24,068 bases of DNA from UBA1535 sp002323775 (lineage in GTDB: Bacteria; Bacillota; Clostridia; Tissierellales; Sedimentibacteraceae), in contig DAMAHZ010000050.1 in assembly GCA_031993545.1 (NCBI GenBank), positions 1-24,068 of the forward strand. Reading direction: 5' to 3'. Both the position numbers and the translations under genes were made by a program. The notes under the pieces were generated by a model. The model searched no databases. It saw nothing but the letters and a program-made list of their open reading frames with translations, and had not been told where the DNA came from. Below, piece after piece: positions 1 to 7,507 of the stretch (position 1 is the stretch's first letter; each line of letters begins with the position of its first letter).

Positions 1-82
1 CTTATCCCTTTTATGGTTAGTATTACCATTTACACGAAACTTTATACAGTCTCTATTTTTATTCTAAATTTCTTTATTACAA

Positions 83-1573
83 TTATTTATTCTTTATAAT
101 CCTAGCCAGTGAGAAGTCCTCACCTTGTATATACTCTACTGTAAAGCCAAGTTGTTCGAAATCTTTTACTCTTATCATAGCCTCGCCGTTAATTGTTAAA
201 CCTTCCATATAAAATTCTTGGCCGTCACTTAATAAGAAATATGCTCTGTTGTTTTCAGCACTCCAATACCACTGGTTTTTCTCTACAAGCACTTCAAATA
301 TATCTTCAAAAGGAAGATATATTCTGCCATCTTTCATGACATATGGTTGATTGGTATAATCAGCATTACCATTTGCTCTATAAATATCTATATCTGCTCC
401 ATCTTCCGGATAATCACGATACCAACTAATTTCTATTATCTTAACAGGATTGTATTTATTTTCTAATTTCTTATTTAATTCATCGATTTCTTCTGTTGTT
501 ATAGCCTTATTTGGTGCTAAAGCATTTTTAACAGCTTTGGGACTTATTGTTGTTTTAGATTTAATACTTCCTGATAAAATTCCTTCTACTATTATTTTAG
601 CATCAATCTTTTGTCCATACGTATTACCCTCTTTATAAATCTCATTCTTTAGATAGCTTTGACCAAACATATTGATAATCTTATCTAATTCTTCTTTATC
701 TTCAGTTTCCATAGTTTCTATTGATTTATAGATTTCATCTATACCTTTATAGAAGTCTTCCTTTAGAGCTTTGAACTCCTCAATAGCAGATTTTGTATCA
801 ACAGCCTCTGCTCCTTCCTTAATTTCCATATTAGCATATACAGTTTCTAAATATTTGATTGTTTCATCAAATATTAATTCTTTATTTTCGCTTATGTATT
901 TAACAAGTCTGCTGACAAAGCTCCATACGTCCTTTGCATTTAGCTCCATAATATATCCATTGCCAGTTTTCTTTATAAACTTTGACTCAAAGCCTTTGAA
1001 CGCATTTGTCAAATATTTTTTAGCACTTTCGATTATTGCCTTGTTATCCTTGTAAGTTACGCTTATATTAGAATTTTTAAGCTCCTCCATTCCGGATATA
1101 CCATATTGATTAGGAAGAACTATATACTCAACATCTTTCAATTCCTCAACAAGTTTTTCAGCAATTAAAACCTCTGTTTCGTCTAATTCTAAGTTTAAAT
1201 CATCTCTGAACTTTAACATTTCTGACAGAATATTTTTTGAAACATAGAATTTATTATCTATCATCATAAACTTAATTGGGCTTGTATTTCCCTTTCCATC
1301 AAGCTCAAATTTAATATTCAAGTTTAAATAAGCTTTGTTAAAGTCATCTATATTTGCTTCTCCTTGGATATCAATATCCAATTTACTATTTACATCTTTT
1401 CCTGTAATTTCTTTGGGAATTTCAATCTGTGTTGAATTTTTAATCTCTATCTGAGTTAATTTGTTCATTTCAGCAGATAAATTCATATATCCTATTTCGT
1501 TTACGTTGCATCCTGCAAGCATTGAAATCAACATAAATACCGCAAGAAATAAACTTATTTTTCTTTTAATCAT
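83..1573 (-). CDS. Lipoprotein with C-terminal copper-amine-oxidase-N-like domain
   Basis: A 496-residue protein with a lipoprotein signal: basic MIKRK start, hydrophobic stretch at about residues 6-20, and lipobox LAGC with the lipidated Cys at 22. It should therefore be anchored on the outer face of the membrane. The middle (about 30-400) is rich in Lys, Glu and Asp, and I do not recognise it. The last 90 residues (YVMKDGRIYLPFEDIFEVL onward, then NGEAMIRVKDFEQLGFTVEY) resemble the copper-amine-oxidase N-terminal (stalk) repeat common in clostridial surface proteins. That domain is usually structural and implies no amine oxidase activity. The start is supported by GGAGG 10 bases upstream. 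The gene stands alone, downstream of the hydrogenase operon and separated from it by a 23-bp inverted repeat. Function unknown; the lipoprotein call is firm, the domain call moderate. Confidence 0.8.
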   Translation of the reverse strand: MIKRKISLFLAVFMLISMLAGCNVNEIGYMNLSAEMNKLTQIEIKNSTQIEIPKEITGKDVNSKLDIDIQGEANIDDFNKAYLNLNIKFELDGKGNTSPIKFMMIDNKFYVSKNILSEMLKFRDDLNLELDETEVLIAEKLVEELKDVEYIVLPNQYGISGMEELKNSNISVTYKDNKAIIESAKKYLTNAFKGFESKFIKKTGNGYIMELNAKDVWSFVSRLVKYISENKELIFDETIKYLETVYANMEIKEGAEAVDTKSAIEEFKALKEDFYKGIDEIYKSIETMETEDKEELDKIINMFGQSYLKNEIYKEGNTYGQKIDAKIIVEGILSGSIKSKTTISPKAVKNALAPNKAITTEEIDELNKKLENKYNPVKIIEISWYRDYPEDGADIDIYRANGNADYTNQPYVMKDGRIYLPFEDIFEVLVEKNQWYWSAENNRAYFLLSDGQEFYMEGLTINGEAMIRVKDFEQLGFTVEYIQGEDFSLARIIKNK

Positions 1574-1611
1574 TTTAAATGTCCTCCGTCTAATATTTTG
1601 TACTCTCTTTT

Positions 1612-1662
1612 AAATTGTCCGATATAATATATAACAAACTTATATATTATATCGGACAATTT
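1612..1662. repeat. Perfect 23-bp inverted repeat, 5-base loop
   Basis: Arms 1612-1634 and 1640-1662 are exact reverse complements around the loop CAAAC. The stem carries TTGTCCGATAT at its base and an AT-only core. It sits between the stop of the hydrogenase operon (1683) and the lipoprotein start (1573). Neither strand has a T-tract after the stem, so it is not a textbook intrinsic terminator. It could still end operon transcription, or act as an operator or mRNA stabiliser. Confidence 0.85.
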
Positions 1663-1682
1663 TCAAAAAAATTCAAACTTTA

Positions 1683-3152
1683 TTAACATTTTTCACTATT
1701 TTTATAATCCAATTCAATTTTGTCAAGCTCAAAAACTCTTATTGAATCTTTTACTGATTTTTCCTTTGCTCTATCTGCGTATTTGTTAATACACATAGCG
1801 TTACTTGGTTTTCTGTTTAAGGAAAGCGGACCGTTCACACATCCTCCCTCACAAACCATACCTTCTATAAAATTACCATCCAATCTGCCCAGTTTAGCAA
1901 GCTTTAATGCTTTTTCACATTCAACAAGACCATTGCAAATAACAGGTTTTATTTCTACATCATATTTATTTTCTTCTATAACATGCTTAACCGCTTCAGT
2001 AAGTCCACCAGAACGAGCAAATATCCTTCCAAATTTAGAAGCATTATCCAATGGCTTTTCTTCACATTCCGAAACCTCTATTTCCTTTGCATCTAAGAAG
2101 GCTTGGAGTTCTTCAAAGCTCATTACAAAATCTATATCATCTCTGTATTCTTCATATTGAGCCTCTTCTTTTTTAGCAACGCAAGGTCCTATGAAGATTA
2201 CTTTAGCATCTGCGTCCGTGTGCTTAATTAATCTTGCAGCAGCAATCATTGGTGAAACGGCTGTAGATATGTTGTCTACTAAATCACTATATTTCTTTTT
2301 TATTAATGATACAAATGCAGGGCAGCATGAAGAAGTAATAAATTTCTTGTGCTTTAATTCTTCTACAAGCTGGCTTGTTTCATGTTGAGCTATGATATCT
2401 GCACCTATCGCAGCCTCAATAACATCATAGAAACCAAGTTTTTTAAGTGCTTCTACAACCTGCTCTATTGAATTTTCCGGAAACTGAGCAGCTATTGCCG
2501 GTGCAATAACGCAGTAAACCTTATAATTTTTATTGTTTTCTGATCTTTTTATCAATCTTGCAACTTCTAAAATATGTGATTTATCTGTTATCGCTCCAAA
2601 AGGGCATCTAAGTACACAAGCTCCACAAGATATACATTTTTCATGGTCTATCAAAGCCTTTTTTGTAACAGGGTCTATTTGTATCGCATTAAGCTTACAA
2701 GATGTATAGCATGGTCTTCTGACATCTGATATAGCCTCAAATTGGCATGATTGATGGCATTTCCCACACTCTATACATTTTTCATAGTCTATGTGAGCCT
2801 TCTTATTGACAATTGATATTGCATTTACAGGGCAATTAGCTACACAGTGATGAGCTAAACAGCCCCTGCAAGCTTCCGTAACAGAAAACCTGTTTACCGG
2901 GCATTCATCACAGGCTAATTCAATAGTATTGACTACATGATCATTGAACTCATAAAGAATGTGCTTTATTCTTTCACTAACAATCGCTCTTTCTTTATAA
3001 ATACAACACCTAATCTGTGGTTTTGGTCCTTCTGCGATTCTTTTTGGAATGTTCAGTAAATCCTTTAATAAATTATCCTTTAATTCAGACTTAAGAACTT
3101 CCTTTAAAACTGAATACTTAATATACTGAACATGGTTATCAAACTTTTTCAT
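1683..3152 (-). CDS. [FeFe]-hydrogenase-like protein with multiple [4Fe-4S] motifs (HfsD/group B-like)
   Basis: A 489-residue iron-sulfur protein, last gene of the operon. The N-terminal half carries many Cys: 81, 84, 95, 98, 103, 107; then C126-x2-C-x2-C-x3-C136; C148 and C152; and C173-x2-C-x2-C-x3-C183. That is enough ligands for about four [4Fe-4S] clusters. The H-cluster part has all three signatures: L1 TSSCCPAF (residues 273-280, Cys 276 and 277), L2 IGPCVAKKEEA (321-331) and L3 CEGGCVNGP (434-442). Two adjacent Cys in L1 keep the position that normally carries protons, so catalytic H2 turnover is plausible. The domain order resembles the HfsD/group B type rather than the standard group A enzyme; that subtype call is from memory of the families. 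Its RBS, AAGGAG, is 14 bases from the ATG, and the gap to the upstream phosphatase gene is 53 bases. Confidence 0.88.
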   Translation of the reverse strand: MKKFDNHVQYIKYSVLKEVLKSELKDNLLKDLLNIPKRIAEGPKPQIRCCIYKERAIVSERIKHILYEFNDHVVNTIELACDECPVNRFSVTEACRGCLAHHCVANCPVNAISIVNKKAHIDYEKCIECGKCHQSCQFEAISDVRRPCYTSCKLNAIQIDPVTKKALIDHEKCISCGACVLRCPFGAITDKSHILEVARLIKRSENNKNYKVYCVIAPAIAAQFPENSIEQVVEALKKLGFYDVIEAAIGADIIAQHETSQLVEELKHKKFITSSCCPAFVSLIKKKYSDLVDNISTAVSPMIAAARLIKHTDADAKVIFIGPCVAKKEEAQYEEYRDDIDFVMSFEELQAFLDAKEIEVSECEEKPLDNASKFGRIFARSGGLTEAVKHVIEENKYDVEIKPVICNGLVECEKALKLAKLGRLDGNFIEGMVCEGGCVNGPLSLNRKPSNAMCINKYADRAKEKSVKDSIRVFELDKIELDYKNSEKC

Positions 3153-3205
3153 TTTTCTAAAATTTACTCCTTATTTTTCCTAGCCGTCCTGTTTTCCATT
3201 ATTAT

Positions 3206-4378
3206 TTACAAGTATTTAATGGAAACCTCTTTACCAGCCTTTTTCAATTCTTCCACAATTTCATTTATTATTTTTATTTTAATATTAAATCCCACTGGGA
3301 AATTAGGGTTTTGATGAGCCGGATTCACTGCCTTTCCTACGAAAAAATTTACATGGGTACTTTCCTCCATGAGCATCTTTGTAAGCAAGCAACAGCCATC
3401 ATAACTATTATAATCTACATAATTCTCTTGAGTACTATCATTTAATTGTATCAATTTATCCAAGACCATACCAAGAGTCAATACCCCCTCTGTAATAAGG
3501 TCAAATCCATCCATATATGCTATAGGAGGTATATCCTTTGTCATGGAATCCATATCTACAGTCATATCAAGGTTAAGAGCCCTTTGAGCAATCTGTGCAG
3601 TTGTTCCTCCGCAGACTATTTTTTTCGAATCTCCAGATGTCATCTTCTCTACTAAAAATTCGTCAAGATTTTTATCAGATGGAGGTCCAACAAATAAATC
3701 TATGTGCTGTGGTTTTCTTACCTTAATGGTCAATATTGTAGTATCATCACCAGGCTTGCTATCATATAAATTATTGCAAACACCTATAAAATTACCGTTC
3801 AAAATTTGCGATGTATGATTAACTTTATTTAAGCTGGATAAATAATCATTTATCTCATCCCATCCCCAACCTAAGTTAAGCAATCCACCTATACCGGCGT
3901 GAACAGCACCGTCACTCACTACATTGATTGTATCTCCAAGTGTGAGCTGTATATTTGATTCAAGAACTTTTTTAGTTCCAAAATACCTTTCTTTTTTATC
4001 AACATTTACATTTATTCCGTCCTCATTATAATAAAAATAATTTGGACCGTCATATTCTGCTATATACGCATTGTAGTTTTTATCAATTTTTATTATCGTA
4101 AACGTTGAGTATGCAAGCTTTCTAACCTTGCATTCAGGGAGTGTGTTTATTATAGTTTCTATGGTCTCCTCTATGCTTGCGCCATTCTTTAGCATGGTTG
4201 CCGCAATTTTAGAAGTCAATGTAGACAAAATATTAGCCTTTACACCGCTGCCAAGACCATCAGAAAGAACAGCTATATATCCATCATCTGTTTGAACAAT
4301 CTCAACCTTGTCACCACACAGCTCCTCCCCTACATGATTTATACTTTTATAATTTATGTCTATGAAATATTCCATCAC
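3206..4378 (-). CDS. SpoIIE/PP2C-type serine phosphatase with extra C-terminal domain
   Basis: 390 residues. Residues about 1-220 form a SpoIIE-like PP2C fold with the expected metal-binding acids: VLSDGLGSG (Asp40), VVSDGAVHAG (Asp156) and PGDDTTILTIKV (Asp211, Asp212). Such enzymes normally remove phosphate from Ser or Thr of regulatory partner proteins. Residues about 225-390 form a further domain containing IVCGGTTAQIAQRAL and CCLLTKMLMEESTHVNFFVG, which I cannot name. There is no membrane segment or N-terminal sensor domain, so input probably comes from a partner. Its ATG overlaps the stop of the PAS-hydrogenase gene by four bases (ATGA), which suggests coupled translation. Phosphatases of this type sit beside sensory hydrogenases in other Clostridia (HfsC-like). 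No partner kinase or STAS-type substrate is in the window. Confidence 0.85.
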   Translation of the reverse strand: MMEYFIDINYKSINHVGEELCGDKVEIVQTDDGYIAVLSDGLGSGVKANILSTLTSKIAATMLKNGASIEETIETIINTLPECKVRKLAYSTFTIIKIDKNYNAYIAEYDGPNYFYYNEDGINVNVDKKERYFGTKKVLESNIQLTLGDTINVVSDGAVHAGIGGLLNLGWGWDEINDYLSSLNKVNHTSQILNGNFIGVCNNLYDSKPGDDTTILTIKVRKPQHIDLFVGPPSDKNLDEFLVEKMTSGDSKKIVCGGTTAQIAQRALNLDMTVDMDSMTKDIPPIAYMDGFDLITEGVLTLGMVLDKLIQLNDSTQENYVDYNSYDGCCLLTKMLMEESTHVNFFVGKAVNPAHQNPNFPVGFNIKIKIINEIVEELKKAGKEVSIKYL

Positions 4379-6090
4379 TTTCCACTTTCTTCATCAGCTA
4401 CTATTTTCTTAAGTTTTAATAAAGTAGCTTTTGTTTCTGCCGTTGTTTCTCCTAGAAGTCCTGCGATTTCCTGCGCTACACGCATTTGCTTTTCAATTAC
4501 CCTATTGGTACTTTCTATTGTGCTTAATTTCAAGCTTAAAAGCTTATCTTTCTTTTTCTCCTCGTCTGTAACATCGAGTAGTATACCAAAAAGTATTTTC
4601 AATTTTGGTAAATATATAATACTGCTATATGCAGTTATTCCATAACTATCCAATACTATTTTCTTACCTATAAGATCACAACCGCTCTCTATTACTGCTT
4701 TGCAATCTGCAATAGGCATCAATAAAGATAGATTTTTGCCGACCATATTTTCTGCCTTTGCATTAAACGTATCTTCAGCCTTAGGATTTATGTCAATTAT
4801 GTTTAGATTTTCATCAACTATAAACAATATATTAGGAGAATAATCAAAGCTTATATTTGATATTCTTTCTGCCTTGTTTCTCATATATGGAAGACACATC
4901 TCAGGATGTGAAAGTCCATTTAAAACAGATATAGCTTTATCACGGCAGGTTTCATATCCGCAAGAACCACAATTAAGTTCATCTTCTTTTGTATATTTTC
5001 CTATATTATTTAAAACAGCTTTTATTTGTTCTTCGGTATGTCCCATTGCCGGAACACTAGCATCCCTAAATTTTCTATAATAATCTATATCCGGATAATC
5101 ATTTTTAAAGGACTTGTCCGCTTTTTCGTTTTGTTTGATTTTATTTCTTATATGAACCTGTCTAATATAAGGGTTACCTTCTATTTTAGATATAGCTGGA
5201 CCGCCAATACATGCTCCCTCGCACATATTTGCTTCTATGCACACATTACTTAATTCATTATTACTTAGTGCCTCAAATAAATTTTTACAACTCTTTGAGC
5301 CTGCTACTGCTATGCTCGTGTAGTTCTTTTCATTTAAAACATCCACAAGACCTCCCAATATCCCTTTTTCTATCGGATATCTCTGTCCTGTAGTACTGCC
5401 TGCCGCATCAGGAAAAGTTTCTTCACAATCTTCTAAATTTACATCGTTCTTAGTAAGGAATTCTTCAAGCTCCTCAAAAGAAATAACAGCATCCATTATA
5501 CCTGCCACTTGATAAGGATAAGCTTCACATTTTTTAGCTAGACAAGGTCCTAAAAATGTTATAAATGAATCCTTACCATACTTTTTGAGAAGCATCTTGC
5601 TATGTGCAACCATTGGAGAATCTAAAGGAATCAGATTATCAAGCAATTCCGGAAAATATATCTCTATCATCATGTTTACAGATGGACAGGCTGATGTAAT
5701 TATATTTCTACCATCAGAATTCTTTATATATTCTTTATAAAGCTCAGTAACCTTAGCAGCTCCGATAGATGTTTCCTCAACAGCATAAACTCCAAGCTTT
5801 TTCAAAGCGCCTATCAGCCTATAAGGCTCTTTAAAAATTCCAAGATATGATGGAGCAATACTAATTACAACCTTTTTGTTTTCTTTGATAGCTTGTATTA
5901 CCTTATCTAAGTCACTGAGTATGCTTCGAGCGTTCTGAGGACATACCAAAAAGCACGTTCCACAAGCTACGCATCTTTTCTCCTCTATCTGAGCACGATC
6001 GTCTACCATTTTTATAGCTTTTACACTGCAATTTCTGACACACTTATAACAATTCTTACAATTTGCAGGTACAAAATCTAGTATTTTCAT
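4375..6090 (-). CDS. PAS-domain [FeFe]-hydrogenase-like sensor (HydS/HfsB type)
   Basis: 571 residues. Order: two [4Fe-4S] ferredoxin motifs (C11, 14, 17, 21 and C40, 43, 46, 50); an H-cluster domain with L1 TSACPSV (132-138), L2 GPCLAKKCEA (181-190) and L3 CEGACIGGP (290-298); a further Fe-S motif (LNCGSCGYETC, Cys 374, 377, 382 and 399); a PAS domain at about 415-510; and a helical tail to 571. L1 has Ala where catalytic hydrogenases have the proton-relay Cys. That change, plus PAS, marks the sensory group C type, thought to sense H2 or redox state rather than make H2. No kinase domain follows PAS, so the signal may pass to the adjacent phosphatase. The start overlaps the upstream gene stop by four bases (ATGA). 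Confidence 0.9.
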   Translation of the reverse strand: MKILDFVPANCKNCYKCVRNCSVKAIKMVDDRAQIEEKRCVACGTCFLVCPQNARSILSDLDKVIQAIKENKKVVISIAPSYLGIFKEPYRLIGALKKLGVYAVEETSIGAAKVTELYKEYIKNSDGRNIITSACPSVNMMIEIYFPELLDNLIPLDSPMVAHSKMLLKKYGKDSFITFLGPCLAKKCEAYPYQVAGIMDAVISFEELEEFLTKNDVNLEDCEETFPDAAGSTTGQRYPIEKGILGGLVDVLNEKNYTSIAVAGSKSCKNLFEALSNNELSNVCIEANMCEGACIGGPAISKIEGNPYIRQVHIRNKIKQNEKADKSFKNDYPDIDYYRKFRDASVPAMGHTEEQIKAVLNNIGKYTKEDELNCGSCGYETCRDKAISVLNGLSHPEMCLPYMRNKAERISNISFDYSPNILFIVDENLNIIDINPKAEDTFNAKAENMVGKNLSLLMPIADCKAVIESGCDLIGKKIVLDSYGITAYSSIIYLPKLKILFGILLDVTDEEKKKDKLLSLKLSTIESTNRVIEKQMRVAQEIAGLLGETTAETKATLLKLKKIVADEESGK

Positions 6091-6335
6091 CGTCTCAATT
6101 CCTCTAAAATTTGCTCATTAAAGAATTTTTCTGCTGTATCTGGAACTACTGAATACACCTTATCTTCAACTTTAGTTGAAACAGCCTCTGTACAATTTCC
6201 TAAGCAAAACGCAGCCTTAATTGTAACCTTGTCTTCAAGATTGTTTTTCCTTACACATTCCTTTAATTTTTCGATAACCTCATAAGAACCCTTTAGATGA
6301 CACGCACTTCCTACACAAACGCTAATATTTAGCAT
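6087..6335 (-). CDS. Thioredoxin-like [2Fe-2S] ferredoxin (NuoE/HndA-like)
   Basis: An 82-residue protein, first gene of the hydrogenase operon. It has the cluster signature of the thioredoxin-like [2Fe-2S] family: CVGSAC (Cys 7 and 12) and, after about 30 residues, CLGNC (Cys 44 and 48). The length fits the isolated domain, equivalent to the C-terminal part of NuoE or HndA. It probably carries electrons to or from the hydrogenase-like partner encoded next. The start has a clear AGGAGG six bases upstream, and the stop overlaps the next ATG by four bases. In related clusters the equivalent gene is called hfsA; I leave the symbol blank because naming differs between species. Confidence 0.88.
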   Translation of the reverse strand: MLNISVCVGSACHLKGSYEVIEKLKECVRKNNLEDKVTIKAAFCLGNCTEAVSTKVEDKVYSVVPDTAEKFFNEQILEELRR

Positions 6336-6481
6336 AATAACCTCCTACACCTTGTAATGGCAACATAAATGAAGAATCATTCTTTATTTTTTATTGCTTT
6401 TAACTTAGAACAAAAATCATTTTTAAATCTAAATTAAGGATATAATTTATAGTCACGAACTCTTCTTATAATGTTAATATA

Positions 6482-6510
6482 ATTATAAGTTTTTTCAAAT
6501 GAAATGTCAA
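6482..6510 (-). promoter_or_regulatory. Consensus sigma-A promoter of the hydrogenase operon
   Basis: On the minus strand: TTGACA (6510-6505), a 17-base spacer, and TATAAT (6487-6482). Both hexamers match consensus exactly. Transcription would begin near 6475, leaving a leader of about 140 bases before the ATG at 6335. The leader shows only a small AAGAAT-G-ATTCTT hairpin (6374-6386) and no riboswitch I recognise. Confidence 0.85.
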
Positions 6511-6516
6511 TTAGAA

Positions 6517-6534
6517 ATGTTAAATAATTAACAA
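6517..6534. promoter_or_regulatory. Rex operator
   Basis: ATGTTAAATAATTAACAA matches the clostridial Rex consensus TTGTTAANNNNTTAACAA at 13 of the 14 fixed positions. It lies six bases upstream of the -35 box of the hydrogenase operon, centred near -50. Rex represses fermentative redox genes when NADH/NAD+ is low; control of hydrogenase genes by Rex is established in Clostridia. The rex gene itself is not in the window. Confidence 0.75.
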
Positions 6535-6688
6535 TTTAAGCTTTATAAATAATTAATTTCTGTTAATAAGGTTTAGTATGTAATATATTTATTAAATTAG
6601 CTTACTTATCTAAAGTAAGTATATTACTTCATATTAAAAATATAACTACGACTTTAAAACCAATTTATAAATGAATTTTCAAATAAAA

Positions 6689-6721
6689 AAAGGATGTCTT
6701 AATTTATTTAAAACATCCTTT
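6689..6721 (-). terminator. Intrinsic terminator after the 180-residue protein gene
   Basis: Arms AAAGGATGT (6689-6697) and ACATCCTTT (6713-6721) pair perfectly, with further TTAA pairing inside. On the minus strand the stem is followed by a run of seven T. It separates the upstream gene from the hydrogenase operon promoter. Confidence 0.88.
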
Positions 6722-6803
6722 CAGAATACTCGTCATACGTGAATTCATGTTTCTTAAAAAAGTCCTTCTTTGTAATTGGACATTCGTACAGCATGATAGG
6801 CAT
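6708..6803 (-). CDS. Possible 31-residue small ORF
   Basis: A short reading frame from ATG at 6803 (MPIMLYECPITKKDFFKKHE...) to a stop at 6708. Its residue mix looks protein-like, and the open frame extends upstream without an ATG to a stop inside the end of the preceding gene. The 3' end lies in the terminator stem. There is no good ribosome site (only GATGG). It may be a coupled small gene, the tail of a decayed gene, or chance. I do not recognise it. Confidence 0.25.
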   Translation of the reverse strand: MPIMLYECPITKKDFFKKHEFTYDEYSERMF

Positions 6804-6840
6804 TTTGCCATCATCAATAATAATTTCGGTAAGTGTGTTA

Positions 6841-7383
6841 TTAATCCACTATCTCAAAAGTAAATACAACGGGATTTACAACATTCTCGCTAAGCGGAGA
6901 CACATCAACTGACTTAATCTTCAATTTTATTCCCAATGCTTTTTGGTACTCATACAAACGCCCACCGGCACATCTTTCAAAATATGTTTCAATTGATGCA
7001 GGAAATTGAAACATTCCTTTTGGAGCATGCTTGTAGTATCCATGTTTACAGGAAAAAGTGACTGTGATTGTATTATCATCGTTCAAAACGGCTGTTCTGC
7101 CAAAAGTATTTGTAAATATTTCAAGCCTTTCAGCAAGGGGCTTATCAGCATGTTCAAGTGCGAAGGCTTTGCGTTCTTTATCGTACCCAGTACCGTTACA
7201 ACTTCCGTTTTGCTCGTATAGCCTGAAGCGTTGCTCCTTGGTGAGCTGTTTTTCCATCGCTTTTATAAATTTTTCATCACATTCGTCTCCACTATATGTT
7301 TGAACAATGTGCTCAAATAAAGGCAATATATCAACAGGAATTTCATTTTTACGCATTCGCATACTTTTCAACATAGTTTTCAT
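6841..7383 (-). CDS. Hypothetical protein, 180 residues, Cys-containing
   Basis: I do not recognise this protein with confidence. It starts with a basic segment (MKTMLKSMRMRKNE) and has no signal peptide or membrane segment. Cys occur at GDECDEKF, NGSCNGTG, TFSCKHGYYK and ERCAGGRLYEYQKALG. The ending, a Cys followed by a helix and then a strand (VNPVVFTFEIVD), faintly recalls V4R/ATC-hydrolase-like small-molecule-binding proteins; this is a weak impression. The start is well supported by GAGGAGG eight bases upstream. It lies between the kce terminator and its own terminator, so it is probably a single-gene unit. A TATAAT box lies at about 7450-7455 on the minus strand, but I see no good -35 box. 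Confidence 0.7.
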   Translation of the reverse strand: MKTMLKSMRMRKNEIPVDILPLFEHIVQTYSGDECDEKFIKAMEKQLTKEQRFRLYEQNGSCNGTGYDKERKAFALEHADKPLAERLEIFTNTFGRTAVLNDDNTITVTFSCKHGYYKHAPKGMFQFPASIETYFERCAGGRLYEYQKALGIKLKIKSVDVSPLSENVVNPVVFTFEIVD

Positions 7384-7467
7384 TTGTATATATCCTCCTC
7401 TTTAATATCCGTCACAAGATAGTATTTATCCGACAGATGTTATATACATTATAATACGATTCATACA

Positions 7468-7503
7468 AAAAGGATATCGACATATGAATGTCGACATCCT
7501 TTT
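7468..7503 (-). terminator. Terminator after kce
   Basis: Arms AAAAGGAT-A-TCGACAT (7468-7483) and ATGTCGA-C-ATCCTTTT (7488-7503) pair with one mismatch around a 4-base loop. On the minus strand the T-run reaches five before a G. The kce stop codon is at 7508, four bases before the stem. Confidence 0.85.
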
Positions 7504-7507
7504 ATAT

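Noticed and set aside
1720..2160. 146-codon open frame on the plus strand inside the second hydrogenase gene
   Set aside because: It is antisense to a gene with intact family motifs, and I see no ribosome site or recognisable product.
6336..6475. 140-base leader of the hydrogenase operon considered as a riboswitch
   Set aside because: No conserved riboswitch core or terminator/antiterminator pair could be seen.
6601..6619. CTTACTT-ATCTA-AAGTAAG hairpin upstream of the hydrogenase promoter
   Set aside because: Only seven AT-rich pairs, no T-tract, and not placed at a gene end; likely chance.
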